From Desulfobacteraceae bacterium (GTDB taxonomy: Bacteria; Desulfobacterota; Desulfobacteria; Desulfobacterales; SURF-15): a DNA stretch of 21,265 nt. Numbering within the stretch: position 1 is the stretch's first letter; each line of letters starts with the position of its first letter. Shown here one piece after another: positions 1 to 7,695 of this stretch. Made by a program: the position numbers and the translations under genes. The DNA lies in NCBI GenBank assembly GCA_003599475.1, contig QZKK01000010.1:1-21265 (forward strand), given 5' to 3'. The notes under the pieces are model-generated. The model searched no databases. It saw only the letters and a list, made by a program, of their open reading frames with translations, and was not told the DNA's origin.

Positions 1-1
1 C

Positions 2-1057
2 TATCTGTTGTCCGCGTCGGATTTTTCCGGCAGAATCGTAAATGTGGACAAACTGACCTACGCCGGAAACCCCGAGAACCTGGCCGGAGTCGAAGAGGCC
101 CACCCGGATCGATACCGTTTCATCCAGGCCGATATCTGCGACATCGAGGCGATAAACGGAGTATTCGATGCTTTCGAAATCGACAGCATATGCCACTTTG
201 CAGCGGAGTCGCACGTGGATCGTTCGATTGCAGCCCCGGATGCCTTCATTCAAACCAATGTGGTCGGAACCTTCAATCTGCTGGAGCTGGCGAGGCGATT
301 TAAAGATCGGCCCTTGCTGTTTCACCACGTCAGTACCGATGAAGTCTACGGCGATCTGGGTGCGGACGGCTGCTTCACGGAAAAGACGCCCTACAATCCA
401 TCCAGCCCGTACTCGGCATCCAAGGCGGCTTCCGACCATCTGGTGCGGGCATACAGCCGCACCTACGGGATTGCCGTCACCCTGTCCAACTGCTCGAACA
501 ACTACGGCCCCTATCAGTTACCCGAGAAGCTCATTCCGTTGATGATCCTGAATGCCAGGGACGGAAAGACCCTGCCGGTATACGGAGACGGGCGGAATGT
601 CCGGGACTGGCTCTATGTCGAGGACCACTGCCGGGCGATCTGGGAGATCATGAAAAGAGGCCGCAGGGGGGAGACCTACAACGTAGGCGGGCGGTGCGAG
701 CTGAGCAACATCGATGTGGTCGAACGGATCTGCGATATCCTAGATCGAATCGGGGATAGAATCGGGGATCGAATCGGGGATAGAATCGGGGATCGAGTCG
801 GGGATGAGATCGATCCGAAGGCGGGGATCAAACGGCGCAGAGAACTGATCCGCTTCGTCAAGGATCGTCCGGGTCATGACCGAAGATATGCGATCGACTG
901 CTGCAGGCTGGAAAATGAATTGGGGTGGACTCCTGCGGAGTCCTTCGGTACCGGTTTGGAGAAAACCGTACGATGGTATCTTCAAAACCCGGACTGGGTT
1001 CGCCGGGTTCAAAGCGGCGAGTACCGCCTGTGGATGCAGCAGCATTACGAAACCTGA
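2..1057 (+). CDS. rfbB: dTDP-glucose 4,6-dehydratase, 5'-truncated by window edge
   Basis: Converts dTDP-D-glucose to dTDP-4-keto-6-deoxy-D-glucose, the second step towards dTDP-L-rhamnose and related sugars for LPS or other surface glycans; a cytoplasmic, NAD-dependent extended SDR enzyme. Visible family marks are VDKLTYAGN, the [10 protein letters not shown] stretch, the catalytic STDEVYGD motif (Thr-Asp-Glu), the YSASKAASD motif (Tyr and Lys of YxxxK), NNYGPYQ and [11 protein letters not shown] near the C-terminus. The reading frame is open to the window edge and the N-terminal GxxGxxG NAD-binding loop is missing, so about 20 residues lie upstream; the TTG at position 8 is not the true start. 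Odd: an insert of about 20 residues made of IGDR repeats lies between the ICDIL helix and the FVKDRPGHD motif, where E. coli RmlB has a short loop. pyrF follows after 14 bp, so the two are probably cotranscribed. Confidence 0.93.
   Translation, partial: YLLSASDFSGRIVNVDKLTYAGNPENLAGVEEAHPDRYRFIQADICDIEAINGVFDAFEIDSICHFAAESHVDRSIAAPDAFIQTNVVGTFNLLELARRFKDRPLLFHHVSTDEVYGDLGADGCFTEKTPYNPSSPYSASKAASDHLVRAYSRTYGIAVTLSNCSNNYGPYQLPEKLIPLMILNARDGKTLPVYGDGRNVRDWLYVEDHCRAIWEIMKRGRRGETYNVGGRCELSNIDVVERICDILDRIGDRIGDRIGDRIGDRVGDEIDPKAGIKRRRELIRFVKDRPGHDRRYAIDCCRLENELGWTPAESFGTGLEKTVRWYLQNPDWVRRVQSGEYRLWMQQHYET
743..802 (+). repeat. In-frame 12-bp tandem repeat (IGDR) inside rfbB
   Basis: Five tandem copies of a 12-bp unit, alternating GATCGAATCGGG and GATAGAATCGGG, with the last copy GATCGAGTCGGG. 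Twelve is a multiple of three, so the frame is kept and the protein gains (IGDR)4-VGD. The alternation of the C and A variants suggests growth by 24-bp steps. The same region of RmlB homologues is a short surface loop, so the insert is probably tolerated outside the active site. Confidence 0.95.
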
Positions 1058-1071
1058 AGAGGAGCCTTCCG

Positions 1072-1809
1072 GTGAAGCAGCCGAAAGATTTCATCGTTTT
1101 TCCGCTGGATGTTCCGTCGGCCCGCGAAGCGGAGCATTATATCGGTCTGCTCTCGGGCCGCATCGGTATGTTCAAGGTCGGCCTGGAGTTGTTTATCTGC
1201 GCCGGGCCTGAAATTATCCATACGATCCATCGTTTGGGCAAGGCCAGGATCTTTCTGGATCTCAAGCTCCATGATATACCGGAAACCGTATCCCGCGCCG
1301 TAGAAAGAATCGCAGGGTTGGGAGTCGATCTTACGACGATCCACTGCGGGGAATCCGCCCGCATGCTGGAGGCAGCGGTCTCCGCGGCCGCAGGCCGGGT
1401 GGGCCTCCTGGGGGTTACGGTTCTGACCAGTGTTTCGGCCGAGGATATCCGGGCTTCCGGGTTCGACGATGAAATCCGTTCCGATCCGGGAAGGCTGGTT
1501 TTGAAAAGAGCCGCTGCGGCCCATACGGCCGGGTGCTGCGGGGTGGTCTGCTCGGGTCTTGAAGTCGCAGCGATCAAGAAAGAATTCGGAAAGGACTTCA
1601 TCGCCGTGACGCCAGGCATTCGACCGGAGTCGCCCGGAAAGGCCGCCGATGACCAGCGCCGGATCACCACCCCGGGCCGGGCGGTTCGAAGCGGTGCGGA
1701 CTATCTGGTGATCGGGCGCCCCATCCGGGATGCAAAGGATCCGCTGGCCGCGGTCGAAAAGATCGCAGAGGAGATTGAATCGGCCTTGAGCGCCGTTTCG
1801 CGTTCTTGA
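1072..1809 (+). CDS. pyrF: Orotidine 5'-phosphate decarboxylase
   Basis: Decarboxylates OMP to UMP, the last step of de novo pyrimidine synthesis, in the cytoplasm. The 245-residue product has the normal length for the bacterial PyrF family. It starts with the FPLDVPS strand; the catalytic array DLKLHDIPETV gives Asp63, Lys65 and Asp68; TPGIRP and the final SGADYLVIGRPI phosphate-binding segment are intact. The GTG start is chosen because a good ribosome site (AGAGGAG) lies about 8 bases upstream and family homology begins right there; the frame is open further upstream, into rfbB, but that extension has no homology. It follows rfbB by 14 bp and precedes the lactonase-like gene by 27 bp, so all three are likely one transcript. 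Confidence 0.95.
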   Translation: MKQPKDFIVFPLDVPSAREAEHYIGLLSGRIGMFKVGLELFICAGPEIIHTIHRLGKARIFLDLKLHDIPETVSRAVERIAGLGVDLTTIHCGESARMLEAAVSAAAGRVGLLGVTVLTSVSAEDIRASGFDDEIRSDPGRLVLKRAAAAHTAGCCGVVCSGLEVAAIKKEFGKDFIAVTPGIRPESPGKAADDQRRITTPGRAVRSGADYLVIGRPIRDAKDPLAAVEKIAEEIESALSAVSRS

Positions 1810-1836
1810 TTTTCAACGCAAAGGAGGCATGGAAAG

Positions 1837-2580
1837 ATGGAATTGACGATTCACCCCCTTGTCCCGACAAGGATCGCAATCGAAGCGGGGCGGATCACCT
1901 ATCTACGAAATTACGGGAAAAGACTGACGCTTCCGTGCCCCTTTTTCGTCATCAAGGGCGGAAAATTTCCGGTCCTGGTCGATACCAGCGGCTCGGCAGA
2001 GATCATGGCCGGGCTGCGCACCGAACCGGTGGAGCACGTCATGGGCTTCAAAGAAGCGCTCCTGCAGGTGGGGCTGACCCCACAAGAGATCAAACTGGTG
2101 ATCCATACGCACCTCATGTACGACCACTGCGCAAATTCCCGGCACCTTCCAAACGCCAGGTTCGTCGTTCAGAAGAAGGAACTGGAGTTCGCCCTCGATC
2201 CCCACCCGATGTTTGCCGGGGTCTACCAGAAGCATCTGTTCGAAAATCTGCCATTCGATTCGGTCGACGGCGATGCAAAGCTGATGCCGGGAATCGAACT
2301 GCTCTTCACCCCGGGTCACAGCCCCGGTATCCAGTCGGTAGCCGTCGAAACTCGCGCCGGACTGGCGATCATTACCGGGTTCTGTTGTATCTCGGAAAAC
2401 TTCGCTGCCCCCGGAAAGCAGGTCTGGGCGACCGATGTCGTTCCGGAAGTGATTCCTCCGGGGTTTCACACGGACATGCGACAGGCTTACGAGAGTGCGC
2501 TCCGGGTAAAGAACATGGCCGATCTCATCATCCCCTTTCACGATCCGGAGATGGCGGCCAAGCGGCAGATTCCGGATTAA
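1837..2580 (+). CDS. Metallo-beta-lactamase-fold protein, AHL-lactonase-like, altered metal site
   Basis: A 247-residue protein of the metallo-beta-lactamase fold, closest by eye to the AiiA-type N-acyl homoserine lactonase group: THLMYDHC (91-98), FTPGHSPGIQS (157-167), ISENF (185-189) and PFHDPEM (233-239) line up with AiiA HLHFDHAG, PGHSPGHQS, KENF and GHDIEQ. Asp96, His97, His161 and His235 are kept. However, the second His of HxHxDH is Met94, the bridging Asp is Gly181 (or Phe182), and the AiiA catalytic Tyr position is Cys184. The dinuclear zinc centre therefore cannot be canonical and the lactonase role should not be assumed. Start supported by AAGGAGG 9 bases upstream. Follows pyrF closely. 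A lineage-specific hydrolase or a redox or metal variant is possible. Confidence 0.85.
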   Translation: MELTIHPLVPTRIAIEAGRITYLRNYGKRLTLPCPFFVIKGGKFPVLVDTSGSAEIMAGLRTEPVEHVMGFKEALLQVGLTPQEIKLVIHTHLMYDHCANSRHLPNARFVVQKKELEFALDPHPMFAGVYQKHLFENLPFDSVDGDAKLMPGIELLFTPGHSPGIQSVAVETRAGLAIITGFCCISENFAAPGKQVWATDVVPEVIPPGFHTDMRQAYESALRVKNMADLIIPFHDPEMAAKRQIPD

Positions 2581-2650
2581 CGCACCCGGTGAGGCATTCG
2601 GACGATCCGGTCTTCGGAAGATGTGGTTTCCTTTTGTGAAACTACAAAGC

Positions 2651-2678
2651 GTTCAGCGTTCAGCGTTCAGCGTTCAGC
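2651..2678. repeat. Heptamer array GTTCAGC x4
   Basis: Four perfect tandem copies of GTTCAGC. It lies in the gap after the metallo-beta-lactamase-fold gene, at a convergent junction with the lysC-side genes. Related sequence in the opposite sense (GAACGCT GAACCCC TGAACGCC) appears at 2861-2882, so the small ORF between them is bracketed by inverted relatives of the same 7-mer. Confidence 0.95.
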
Positions 2679-2751
2679 TTTCTTCTATCCAGTTTCTGAT
2701 TCGATCGAGTGCCGGAAGCGGCACGGCCGGGGAAACCCTTGAACGCTTCCG

Positions 2752-2850
2752 TCAGAAGGGCTGGAAAAAGATCCGATAGAGGGCCACGCAGAGAATTACC
2801 GCTGCCAGTACCGCGGCAAACCTCAACTGCTCGGGACCGAATCCTTTCAT
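2752..2850 (-). CDS. Putative 32-residue single-pass membrane protein
   Basis: An ATG-to-TGA frame of 32 codons on the minus strand, 32 bp downstream of the lysC stop. The product starts MKGFGPEQLR, has one strongly hydrophobic stretch (about residues 11-24, rich in Ala, Val, Leu and Ile) and ends YRIFFQPF. A short polar N-terminus, one helix and a basic/aromatic end are typical of small inner-membrane proteins. The upstream GGGGG is only a weak ribosome site. It is flanked by GTTCAGC-type repeats on both sides, yet its own sequence is free of them, which argues that it is a conserved gene island and not repeat debris. No family recognised; function unknown. It could also be a chance frame. 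Confidence 0.5.
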   Translation of the reverse strand: MKGFGPEQLRFAAVLAAVILCVALYRIFFQPF

Positions 2851-2860
2851 GTGAACCCCC

Positions 2861-2882
2861 GAACGCTGAACCCCTGAACGCC
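2861..2882. repeat. Short degenerate GCTGAAC/GAACGCC repeat
   Basis: About three imperfect copies of a GAACGCT/TGAACGC unit directly before the lysC stop codon. It is the reverse complement of the GTTCAGC family at 2651-2678. Confidence 0.7.
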
Positions 2883-4103
2883 TTATTCCTGTTTATCCAA
2901 TCCGAAGGCCGTGTGCAGGGCGCGTACGGCAAGCTCGGCATACTTTTCGTCGATCATGCAGGAGATGCGGATTTCGGAGGTACTGATCAATCGGATATTG
3001 ATCCGCTCTGCGGCAAGAGTCGAAAACATCTTTGCGGCCACGCCCGAATGGTTCTTCATCCCCACCCCGATCACCGATACCTTGGCGACGCCCCCGTCGC
3101 CCTGGACCTCTTCGGCGCCGATATCCTCTCCGACTCTATTTGCAATCTCCAGAGCCTTCTTGAGATCCTTTTGAGAAACGGTGAAGGTCATGTCGTTCCG
3201 GTCTCCGGAACGGGCTCCCTGGATGATCATATCCACCACGATTCCTTCATCGGCGATGGGCCCGAAAAGCTTTGCGGCGATTCCGGGGGTATCCGGGACC
3301 TGTTTCAGGACGATTCTGGCTTCATTCCTATCGCAGGTGACCGCAGAGACCACCAGCCGTTCCATCTCGGAATCTTCATTCATCACCATGGTTCCTTTCT
3401 CCTCCGAAAAAGATGACCGGACGTGGACCGGGACATTGTATTTCTTGGCGAATTCAACCGAACGGATCTGGAGCACCTTGGCTCCCAGGCTGGCCATCTC
3501 CAGCATTTCCTCATAGGAGATCTTCTCGATTTTCCTGGCTTTCGGGCAAATGTTGGGGTCCGTGGTATATACGCCGTCGACGTCCGTGTAGATTTCACAG
3601 ATGTCGGCCCGAATCGCAGCGGCGATTGCCACTGCCGATGTATCGGATCCTCCGCGGCCCAGAGTGGTGATGTTCCCGTCGGAATCGCACCCCTGGAATC
3701 CGGCCACCACAACGACGGTATTCTGATCCAGATATTGTCGGATTCGACTCGCTCCGATTTCGACGATTCGGGCATTGCCGAATGCGCAGTCCGTCTTGAC
3801 TTCGGCCTGAAAGCCGAGCAGAGACCGGGCAGGGTAGTTCATCGACTGGAGCACCATGGCAAGCAGCGCCGCCGTGGTCTGCTCGCCGGTGGCAAGCAGT
3901 ACATCGAGCTCCCGCTTGTCCGGGAACTCGTGGATCCGCTTTGCCATTCCGATGAGTTCGTCCGTAGCACCCGCCATGGCCGAAAGGATCACCACGACGC
4001 GGTTTCCCTGGTCGAAGGTCTTGGCGACCCTCTTTGCGACATTCCGGATGCGATCCAGGTTGGCGACGGAGGTGCCGCCGTACTTCTGCACAACAAGGCT
4101 CAT
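2883..4103 (-). CDS. lysC: Aspartate kinase, monofunctional with ACT domains
   Basis: Phosphorylates L-aspartate, the entry step to lysine, threonine, methionine and diaminopimelate. The 406-residue protein has the N-terminal amino-acid kinase domain with KYGGTSV (7-13), the FxGCDSDGNITTLGRGGSD substrate and ATP region, and YTDVDGVYTTDP, followed by paired ACT regulatory domains from about residue 265 to the end. The length and single-function architecture match the feedback-regulated LysC of Gram-positives and deltaproteobacteria, not the ThrA-type fusion. ATG start has GAGGAT about 8 bases upstream. It begins 5 bp after the tsaE stop, so nnr, tsaE and lysC form one operon. Homoserine dehydrogenase (hom) is 11 kb away in its own transcript. 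Which amino acids inhibit it cannot be read from the sequence. Confidence 0.96.
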   Translation of the reverse strand: MSLVVQKYGGTSVANLDRIRNVAKRVAKTFDQGNRVVVILSAMAGATDELIGMAKRIHEFPDKRELDVLLATGEQTTAALLAMVLQSMNYPARSLLGFQAEVKTDCAFGNARIVEIGASRIRQYLDQNTVVVVAGFQGCDSDGNITTLGRGGSDTSAVAIAAAIRADICEIYTDVDGVYTTDPNICPKARKIEKISYEEMLEMASLGAKVLQIRSVEFAKKYNVPVHVRSSFSEEKGTMVMNEDSEMERLVVSAVTCDRNEARIVLKQVPDTPGIAAKLFGPIADEGIVVDMIIQGARSGDRNDMTFTVSQKDLKKALEIANRVGEDIGAEEVQGDGGVAKVSVIGVGMKNHSGVAAKMFSTLAAERINIRLISTSEIRISCMIDEKYAELAVRALHTAFGLDKQE

Positions 4104-4108
4104 GGGTT

Positions 4109-4651
4109 TTATCCTCGATGCTTTTTCCTTTTTCCTCGATTCGATTCAGCCGGTACCGCAGGCTGGATCGTTTTTGTTAACAGATCCGTGGGAAGTTGTC
4201 CATACGCCGTCAGATAAATCCTTCGAACATCGTCGTTTACGATCTCGAAGCGTGCCTCGAGCCGATCGGATGGGAGATCATTTCCGAGCCGCTCCGCCCA
4301 TTCAACGGCCACCACCTCCGATCCGGTAAAAAGCTCCCTTATTCCGATATCCTCAAAATCCGAGTCCGGATCGAGGCGGTAAAGATCGCAGTGCACCAGG
4401 CGGATTCGGGCGGGGTACTCGTTTATCAGCGTATAGGTCGGGCTTGTCACGTAAGCGTCCCCCGGCACATCGAGCCCGGCGGCAAGGCCCTGGACGAATA
4501 CCGTTTTGCCGCTTCCGAGCTCTCCGGTCATCGCGACGAAGAGCCCGGTGGAGATCCCCTTCCCGATGATTTCTCCAAGCTTGCGGGTTTCTTCCGCCGA
4601 AAGGCTATCGATTTGGATCCGGTACTCTGGAGTCTTCGCCATCATTTTCAT
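4109..4651 (-). CDS. tsaE: tRNA t6A biosynthesis ATPase TsaE
   Basis: ATPase partner of TsaB-TsaD in making N6-threonylcarbamoyladenosine at A37 of ANN-decoding tRNAs. Walker A is GELGSGKT (43-50), followed by the family signatures SPTYTLINEY, HCDLYRL and EDIGIREL, and VEWAERLG near the C-terminal half. At 180 residues it is a little longer than the usual 150-160 because of a Lys/Arg-rich tail ending KKHRG. Start: the frame stays open another 40 codons upstream, but those codons are translated heptamer repeat and overlap the end of nnr, so an ATG in the MKMMAKTP cluster is taken; which of its three Met codons is used is uncertain, as no strong ribosome site is present. tsaD, its partner, is elsewhere in the window on the same strand. 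Confidence 0.92.
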   Translation of the reverse strand: MKMMAKTPEYRIQIDSLSAEETRKLGEIIGKGISTGLFVAMTGELGSGKTVFVQGLAAGLDVPGDAYVTSPTYTLINEYPARIRLVHCDLYRLDPDSDFEDIGIRELFTGSEVVAVEWAERLGNDLPSDRLEARFEIVNDDVRRIYLTAYGQLPTDLLTKTIQPAVPAESNRGKRKKHRG

Positions 4652-4657
4652 TCTATT

Positions 4658-4731
4658 ATCCAGGATCCGGCATCCAGCATCCAGTATCCGGCATCCAGTA
4701 TCCAGTATCCAGTATCCGGCATCCGGAATCC
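4658..4731. repeat. Heptamer array ATCCAGT/ATCCGGC, about 10.5 copies
   Basis: Ten full 7-bp units and a half unit, all starting ATCC and continuing AGT, GGC, AGC, AGG or GGA. It fills the whole gap between the nnr stop codon (it touches the stop) and the tsaE start, inside an otherwise compact operon, so it is transcribed and sits where the tsaE ribosome site should be. Confidence 0.97.
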
Positions 4732-6296
4732 TACGATTCCATAAGCCTTTTGACCTCTCCGGGAACCGCATTCATCACCTCGCTTGCGAGGAATCCGAAC
4801 GGCCCGATGCTCCGGCTCAAGGTATCGGCGGCCGCGCCGTGCAGATAGACGCCCACGCGTGCCGCAGATTCGATCGAATACCCCTGGGCAACCAACCCGG
4901 CGATGATACCGGTCAGGACATCCCCCATGCCGCCGGAGGCCATCCCGGGGTTTCCGGTGGGATTGACGCAGGCGGTGCCATCCGGATGCGCAATGACCGT
5001 GCGGGCGCCTTTTAAAACGACGTGGACGCCATGGGAAACGGCAAATTCTCTTGCGGTGCGGATGCGGTCCTTCTGGATTTCCCCGGCGGGGGTTCCGGTC
5101 AGTCGTGCCATCTCTCCCGGGTGCGGGGTCAAGATCATCGGAATCCGGGTTTCTTTCAGGATCTTCGTATGTCCGGCCAGATTGTTCAACCCATCCGCAT
5201 CGATGATCATGGGAACCGGGCACTTCCGAATCAGGCGATGCATCAGGCGCGCAGTCTCCGGTGCCGTTCCGATGCCGGGTCCGATCGCAAGACACTGCTT
5301 TCCCTTGAGGAGCTCCATCACCGGTTCGAATGCCGATTCACCGATATAGCCCTGACCGTATTCGGGAAGCGGAACCGTCATGGCTTCCAGCACAAGCGTT
5401 TCTGCGATCGGATTCAGACTCTCTGCGATGCCGAGCGTCACAAGCCCCGCACCGGATCGGATCGCGGATAAGGCGGTCATCGCCGCCGCCCCGGTTTTGC
5501 CGACGGATCCCGAAAGGACCAGGAGGTGTCCGGTTCTCCCCTTGTGGGCATCCGGATCCCTGCGAATCAGTTCGGCTTGAATGTCCGGCGGCGTGAGAAT
5601 GCGCTGCGCCGGCCCGATCTCTTCCACGATGTGGGAGGGGATCCCGATATCGACGATATGGAGCTTTCCGGTGTATTCCGCACCGGGATACAGGAAGTGG
5701 CCGATTTTGGGGAAGGCGAAAGTGGCCGTTGCCTTCGCCCGTATACAGATCCCGCAGGGCTGTCCTGTGTCCGAATTGAGTCCCGACGGGATATCGACCG
5801 CAAAAACAGGCTTTTCCAGGCTGTTGAGAAACCGGATCACCTCTTTGAAATATCCCTTCACATCCGATTTCAATCCGATGCCGAGGATGGCATCGATCCA
5901 AAGATCGTTCTGCTGCATGTCGCTTTTGGCGGCATCGAATTCCTCCGCATGCTTGATTTCGACCACCGGTATCTTCAGCGGTTCGAGCAGATGAAGGTTT
6001 TCCGCAGCGTCTCCGGCGGCTTCGCTTCGGGCCGCCAGGAGATAGACCGTGACGCGCACCCCCGTGCGGGCAAGGTGTCGTGCGATGACGAAACCGTCCC
6101 CGCCGTTGTTCCCGCGGCCCGCGGCAACTCCGACCCGGCAGGCTGCCCCGCCTTTCAGTAGATACGGAAACTCCTTCAGCAGGCATTCGAAAGCCCCTCT
6201 TCCGGCCGCCTCCATCAGCAACCTCCCGGAAAGACCGAAGGACACGATGGTTTTCCGGTCCATTTCCCTCATCTCTTCCGCTGTCACCAGATACAT
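4731..6296 (-). CDS. nnr: Bifunctional NAD(P)H-hydrate epimerase / ADP-dependent dehydratase
   Basis: Repairs hydrated NADH and NADPH: the N-terminal YjeF_N epimerase domain (about 1-225) interconverts R- and S-NAD(P)HX, and the C-terminal ribokinase-like domain (about 235-515) dehydrates the S form using ADP or ATP. Seen: GRGNNGGDGFV (60-70), the DAILGIG segment and VDIPSGLNSDTG in the first domain; DADGLNNLAG, LTPHPGEMARL and GNPGMASGGMGDVLTG (from about 448) in the second. The 521-residue length is normal for the fused form. The ATG has a strong AAAGGAGGG site 4-5 bases upstream. First gene of the nnr-tsaE-lysC operon, an arrangement familiar from deltaproteobacteria. Confidence 0.95.
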   Translation of the reverse strand: MYLVTAEEMREMDRKTIVSFGLSGRLLMEAAGRGAFECLLKEFPYLLKGGAACRVGVAAGRGNNGGDGFVIARHLARTGVRVTVYLLAARSEAAGDAAENLHLLEPLKIPVVEIKHAEEFDAAKSDMQQNDLWIDAILGIGLKSDVKGYFKEVIRFLNSLEKPVFAVDIPSGLNSDTGQPCGICIRAKATATFAFPKIGHFLYPGAEYTGKLHIVDIGIPSHIVEEIGPAQRILTPPDIQAELIRRDPDAHKGRTGHLLVLSGSVGKTGAAAMTALSAIRSGAGLVTLGIAESLNPIAETLVLEAMTVPLPEYGQGYIGESAFEPVMELLKGKQCLAIGPGIGTAPETARLMHRLIRKCPVPMIIDADGLNNLAGHTKILKETRIPMILTPHPGEMARLTGTPAGEIQKDRIRTAREFAVSHGVHVVLKGARTVIAHPDGTACVNPTGNPGMASGGMGDVLTGIIAGLVAQGYSIESAARVGVYLHGAAADTLSRSIGPFGFLASEVMNAVPGEVKRLMES

Positions 6297-6396
6297 CGGA
6301 CCCTCCTTTTGCCCCTCTTCAGCAAAGCGGAACGGGAAGATATCCGCTGTTTCGAAGGGAAGACGAAGACATCCCGTGCGGGTGCTTCGGATGGGC

Positions 6397-6405
6397 AGTA
6401 TATCA
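6397..6405 (-). promoter_or_regulatory. Possible extended -10 promoter for nnr-tsaE-lysC
   Basis: On the minus strand TGATATACT gives an extended -10 (TG, one base, then TATACT, 5 of 6 to consensus). The -35 region is only a T-rich tract. Transcription would start near 6390, leaving a leader of about 95 bases before nnr. Confidence 0.4.
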
Positions 6406-6537
6406 TTTTATTCCTGTTGAAAAAACCGGTGAAATATTGCAGTGTGAAACAGAAAAGAAACGAATCATCGGAGGCGCAGGATGCGCCCGGCATACGGTCC
6501 ATCGAAGCTCCATCGCTTCCGAGTCGGAGGGGGATTC

Positions 6538-7590
6538 ATGCACAGAGTTGCGCTGCTGAGGGGAGACGGAATCGGGCCGGAGATCGTCGATGCGGCCTGC
6601 CGCGTGATTGCGGCCTGCGGCGTCGGCATCGATTGGGTCCGTTTGGAGGGGGGCTTGGATGCGAAGGAAAAGTACGGCACTCCGCTTCCAAACGAAACGC
6701 TTGCGGCCTATCTCGACTGCGGCATCGGATTCAAGGGGCCGTTTGCCGTCGAACTGGAAGATGAAATGATCCGCCCGTGCATAAGAAACGAAGGACTCGA
6801 CGGGCATGTGCGGAGAGCTTACAACAGCGCCACCAACGCGCTGAGGCGCGAGGGGGGTGGGTATGCCGCGGTCCGTCTGGCGAAAAGTTATCCCGGTGTG
6901 CCCGCACCCATACCGGGTGTCGACGTGGCCGTCATCCGGGAGATCAGCGAGGACATCTATATCGCAAGCGAGTACACGCTGGGCGACGACACGGCAGTCG
7001 CGCTGAAAATCATCTCCCGAAAAGCTTCCGAAAAGATCGTCCGGTTCGCCTTCGAGTTTGCAGCGGCCGCCGGGCGGAAAAAGGTGACCGCCGTCCATAA
7101 GGCCAATGTGTTGAAGCAGACAGACGGGCTCTTCGTGCGGGCAGCCCGAAAGATTGCAATGGAGTATCCGGCAATCGGCTTCAACGAGCGCTTTATCGAC
7201 GCCTCCTGCGCCCTGATGGTATCGAGACCCGCGGAATTCGATGTGGCCGTCATGCCCAACCAATACGGAGACATCTTCTCCGACCTCTGTTCTTCGGCCG
7301 CCGGAAGCCTGGGGATCGGTTCGGGGGCCACTTACGGAACAAAGGCCTGTCTGTTCGAGCCGGTGCACGGCACTGCCCCCGATATCGCAGGAAAAGGGAT
7401 TGCGAATCCGGTTTCCCAGATTCTCAGCGGCGCCCTGATGCTGCGGCACCTGGAGGAGGATCCGGCGGCTTCGGCAATCGAGAAGGCGGTGGAAGGTGCG
7501 CTTTCGGATCCGAACAACCATACGCCCGATCTGGGCGGCCGAGCCACGACAAAGCAGTTGACACAGGCGGTCATCGACCGCCTCGGATGA
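6538..7590 (+). CDS. Isocitrate/isopropylmalate dehydrogenase family, NAD-type
   Basis: A 350-residue beta-decarboxylating dehydrogenase: LLRGDGIGPEI (6-16), HKANVLKQTDGLF (187-199), NQYGDIFSDL (241-250), EPVHGTAPDIAGKGIANP (274-291) and TPDLGG-TT near the end. Asp282-Ile283 in the cofactor loop is the pattern of NAD-specific members; NADP-type IDH has Lys-Tyr there. The substrate loop reads NSATNALRR, closer to isocitrate-type SxNxxLR than to the isopropylmalate loop, but with the Asn shifted by one and about 20 extra residues after KGPF. The best guess is an NAD-isocitrate dehydrogenase relative; homoisocitrate, tartrate or isopropylmalate cannot be excluded. ATG at 6538 is chosen for GGAGGGGG directly upstream; the frame opens earlier without homology. 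It stands alone, divergent from nnr. Confidence 0.85.
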   Translation: MHRVALLRGDGIGPEIVDAACRVIAACGVGIDWVRLEGGLDAKEKYGTPLPNETLAAYLDCGIGFKGPFAVELEDEMIRPCIRNEGLDGHVRRAYNSATNALRREGGGYAAVRLAKSYPGVPAPIPGVDVAVIREISEDIYIASEYTLGDDTAVALKIISRKASEKIVRFAFEFAAAAGRKKVTAVHKANVLKQTDGLFVRAARKIAMEYPAIGFNERFIDASCALMVSRPAEFDVAVMPNQYGDIFSDLCSSAAGSLGIGSGATYGTKACLFEPVHGTAPDIAGKGIANPVSQILSGALMLRHLEEDPAASAIEKAVEGALSDPNNHTPDLGGRATTKQLTQAVIDRLG

Positions 7591-7592
7591 AT

Positions 7593-7641
7593 CGGAAATC
7601 AGAAGACAGAAATCAGAAGTCGGAAATCAGAGGCCGGAAGA
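7593..7641. repeat. Heptamer array CAGAAGT/CGGAAAT, 7 copies
   Basis: Seven 7-bp units starting 2 bp after the dehydrogenase stop codon: CGGAAAT, CAGAAGA, CAGAAAT, CAGAAGT, CGGAAAT, CAGAGGC, CGGAAGA. Alternate units resemble each other, giving a 14-bp second-order period. The family is the reverse complement of the CTTCTGA arrays at 11491 and 19785. Convergent gene junction. Confidence 0.95.
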
Positions 7642-7663
7642 CCCGCCGGCAGCACGAGCTGAA

Positions 7664-7679
7664 TCCCGCCAAGGCGGGA
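7664..7679. other. Small GC-rich hairpin in convergent junction
   Basis: Perfect palindrome TCCCGCC-AA-GGCGGGA between the convergent dehydrogenase and radical SAM genes. A followed T-run is missing on both strands, so it is not a standard intrinsic terminator, although its place would suit a bidirectional stop. Confidence 0.5.
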
Positions 7680-7695
7680 AAACCCCAGAACGCTC

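Noticed and set aside
676..861. Minus-strand frame with repeated SPILSPIR residues opposite rfbB
   Set aside because: It is the antisense reading of the 12-bp IGDR array within a well-supported gene.
4658..4731. CRISPR array
   Set aside because: Units are 7 bp without spacers and there are no cas genes; the same applies to the other arrays.
4109..4771. Longer tsaE frame with 40 extra N-terminal residues (DAGYWILD-type repeats)
   Set aside because: The extension is translated heptamer array and overlaps the end of nnr; TsaE homologues begin after it.
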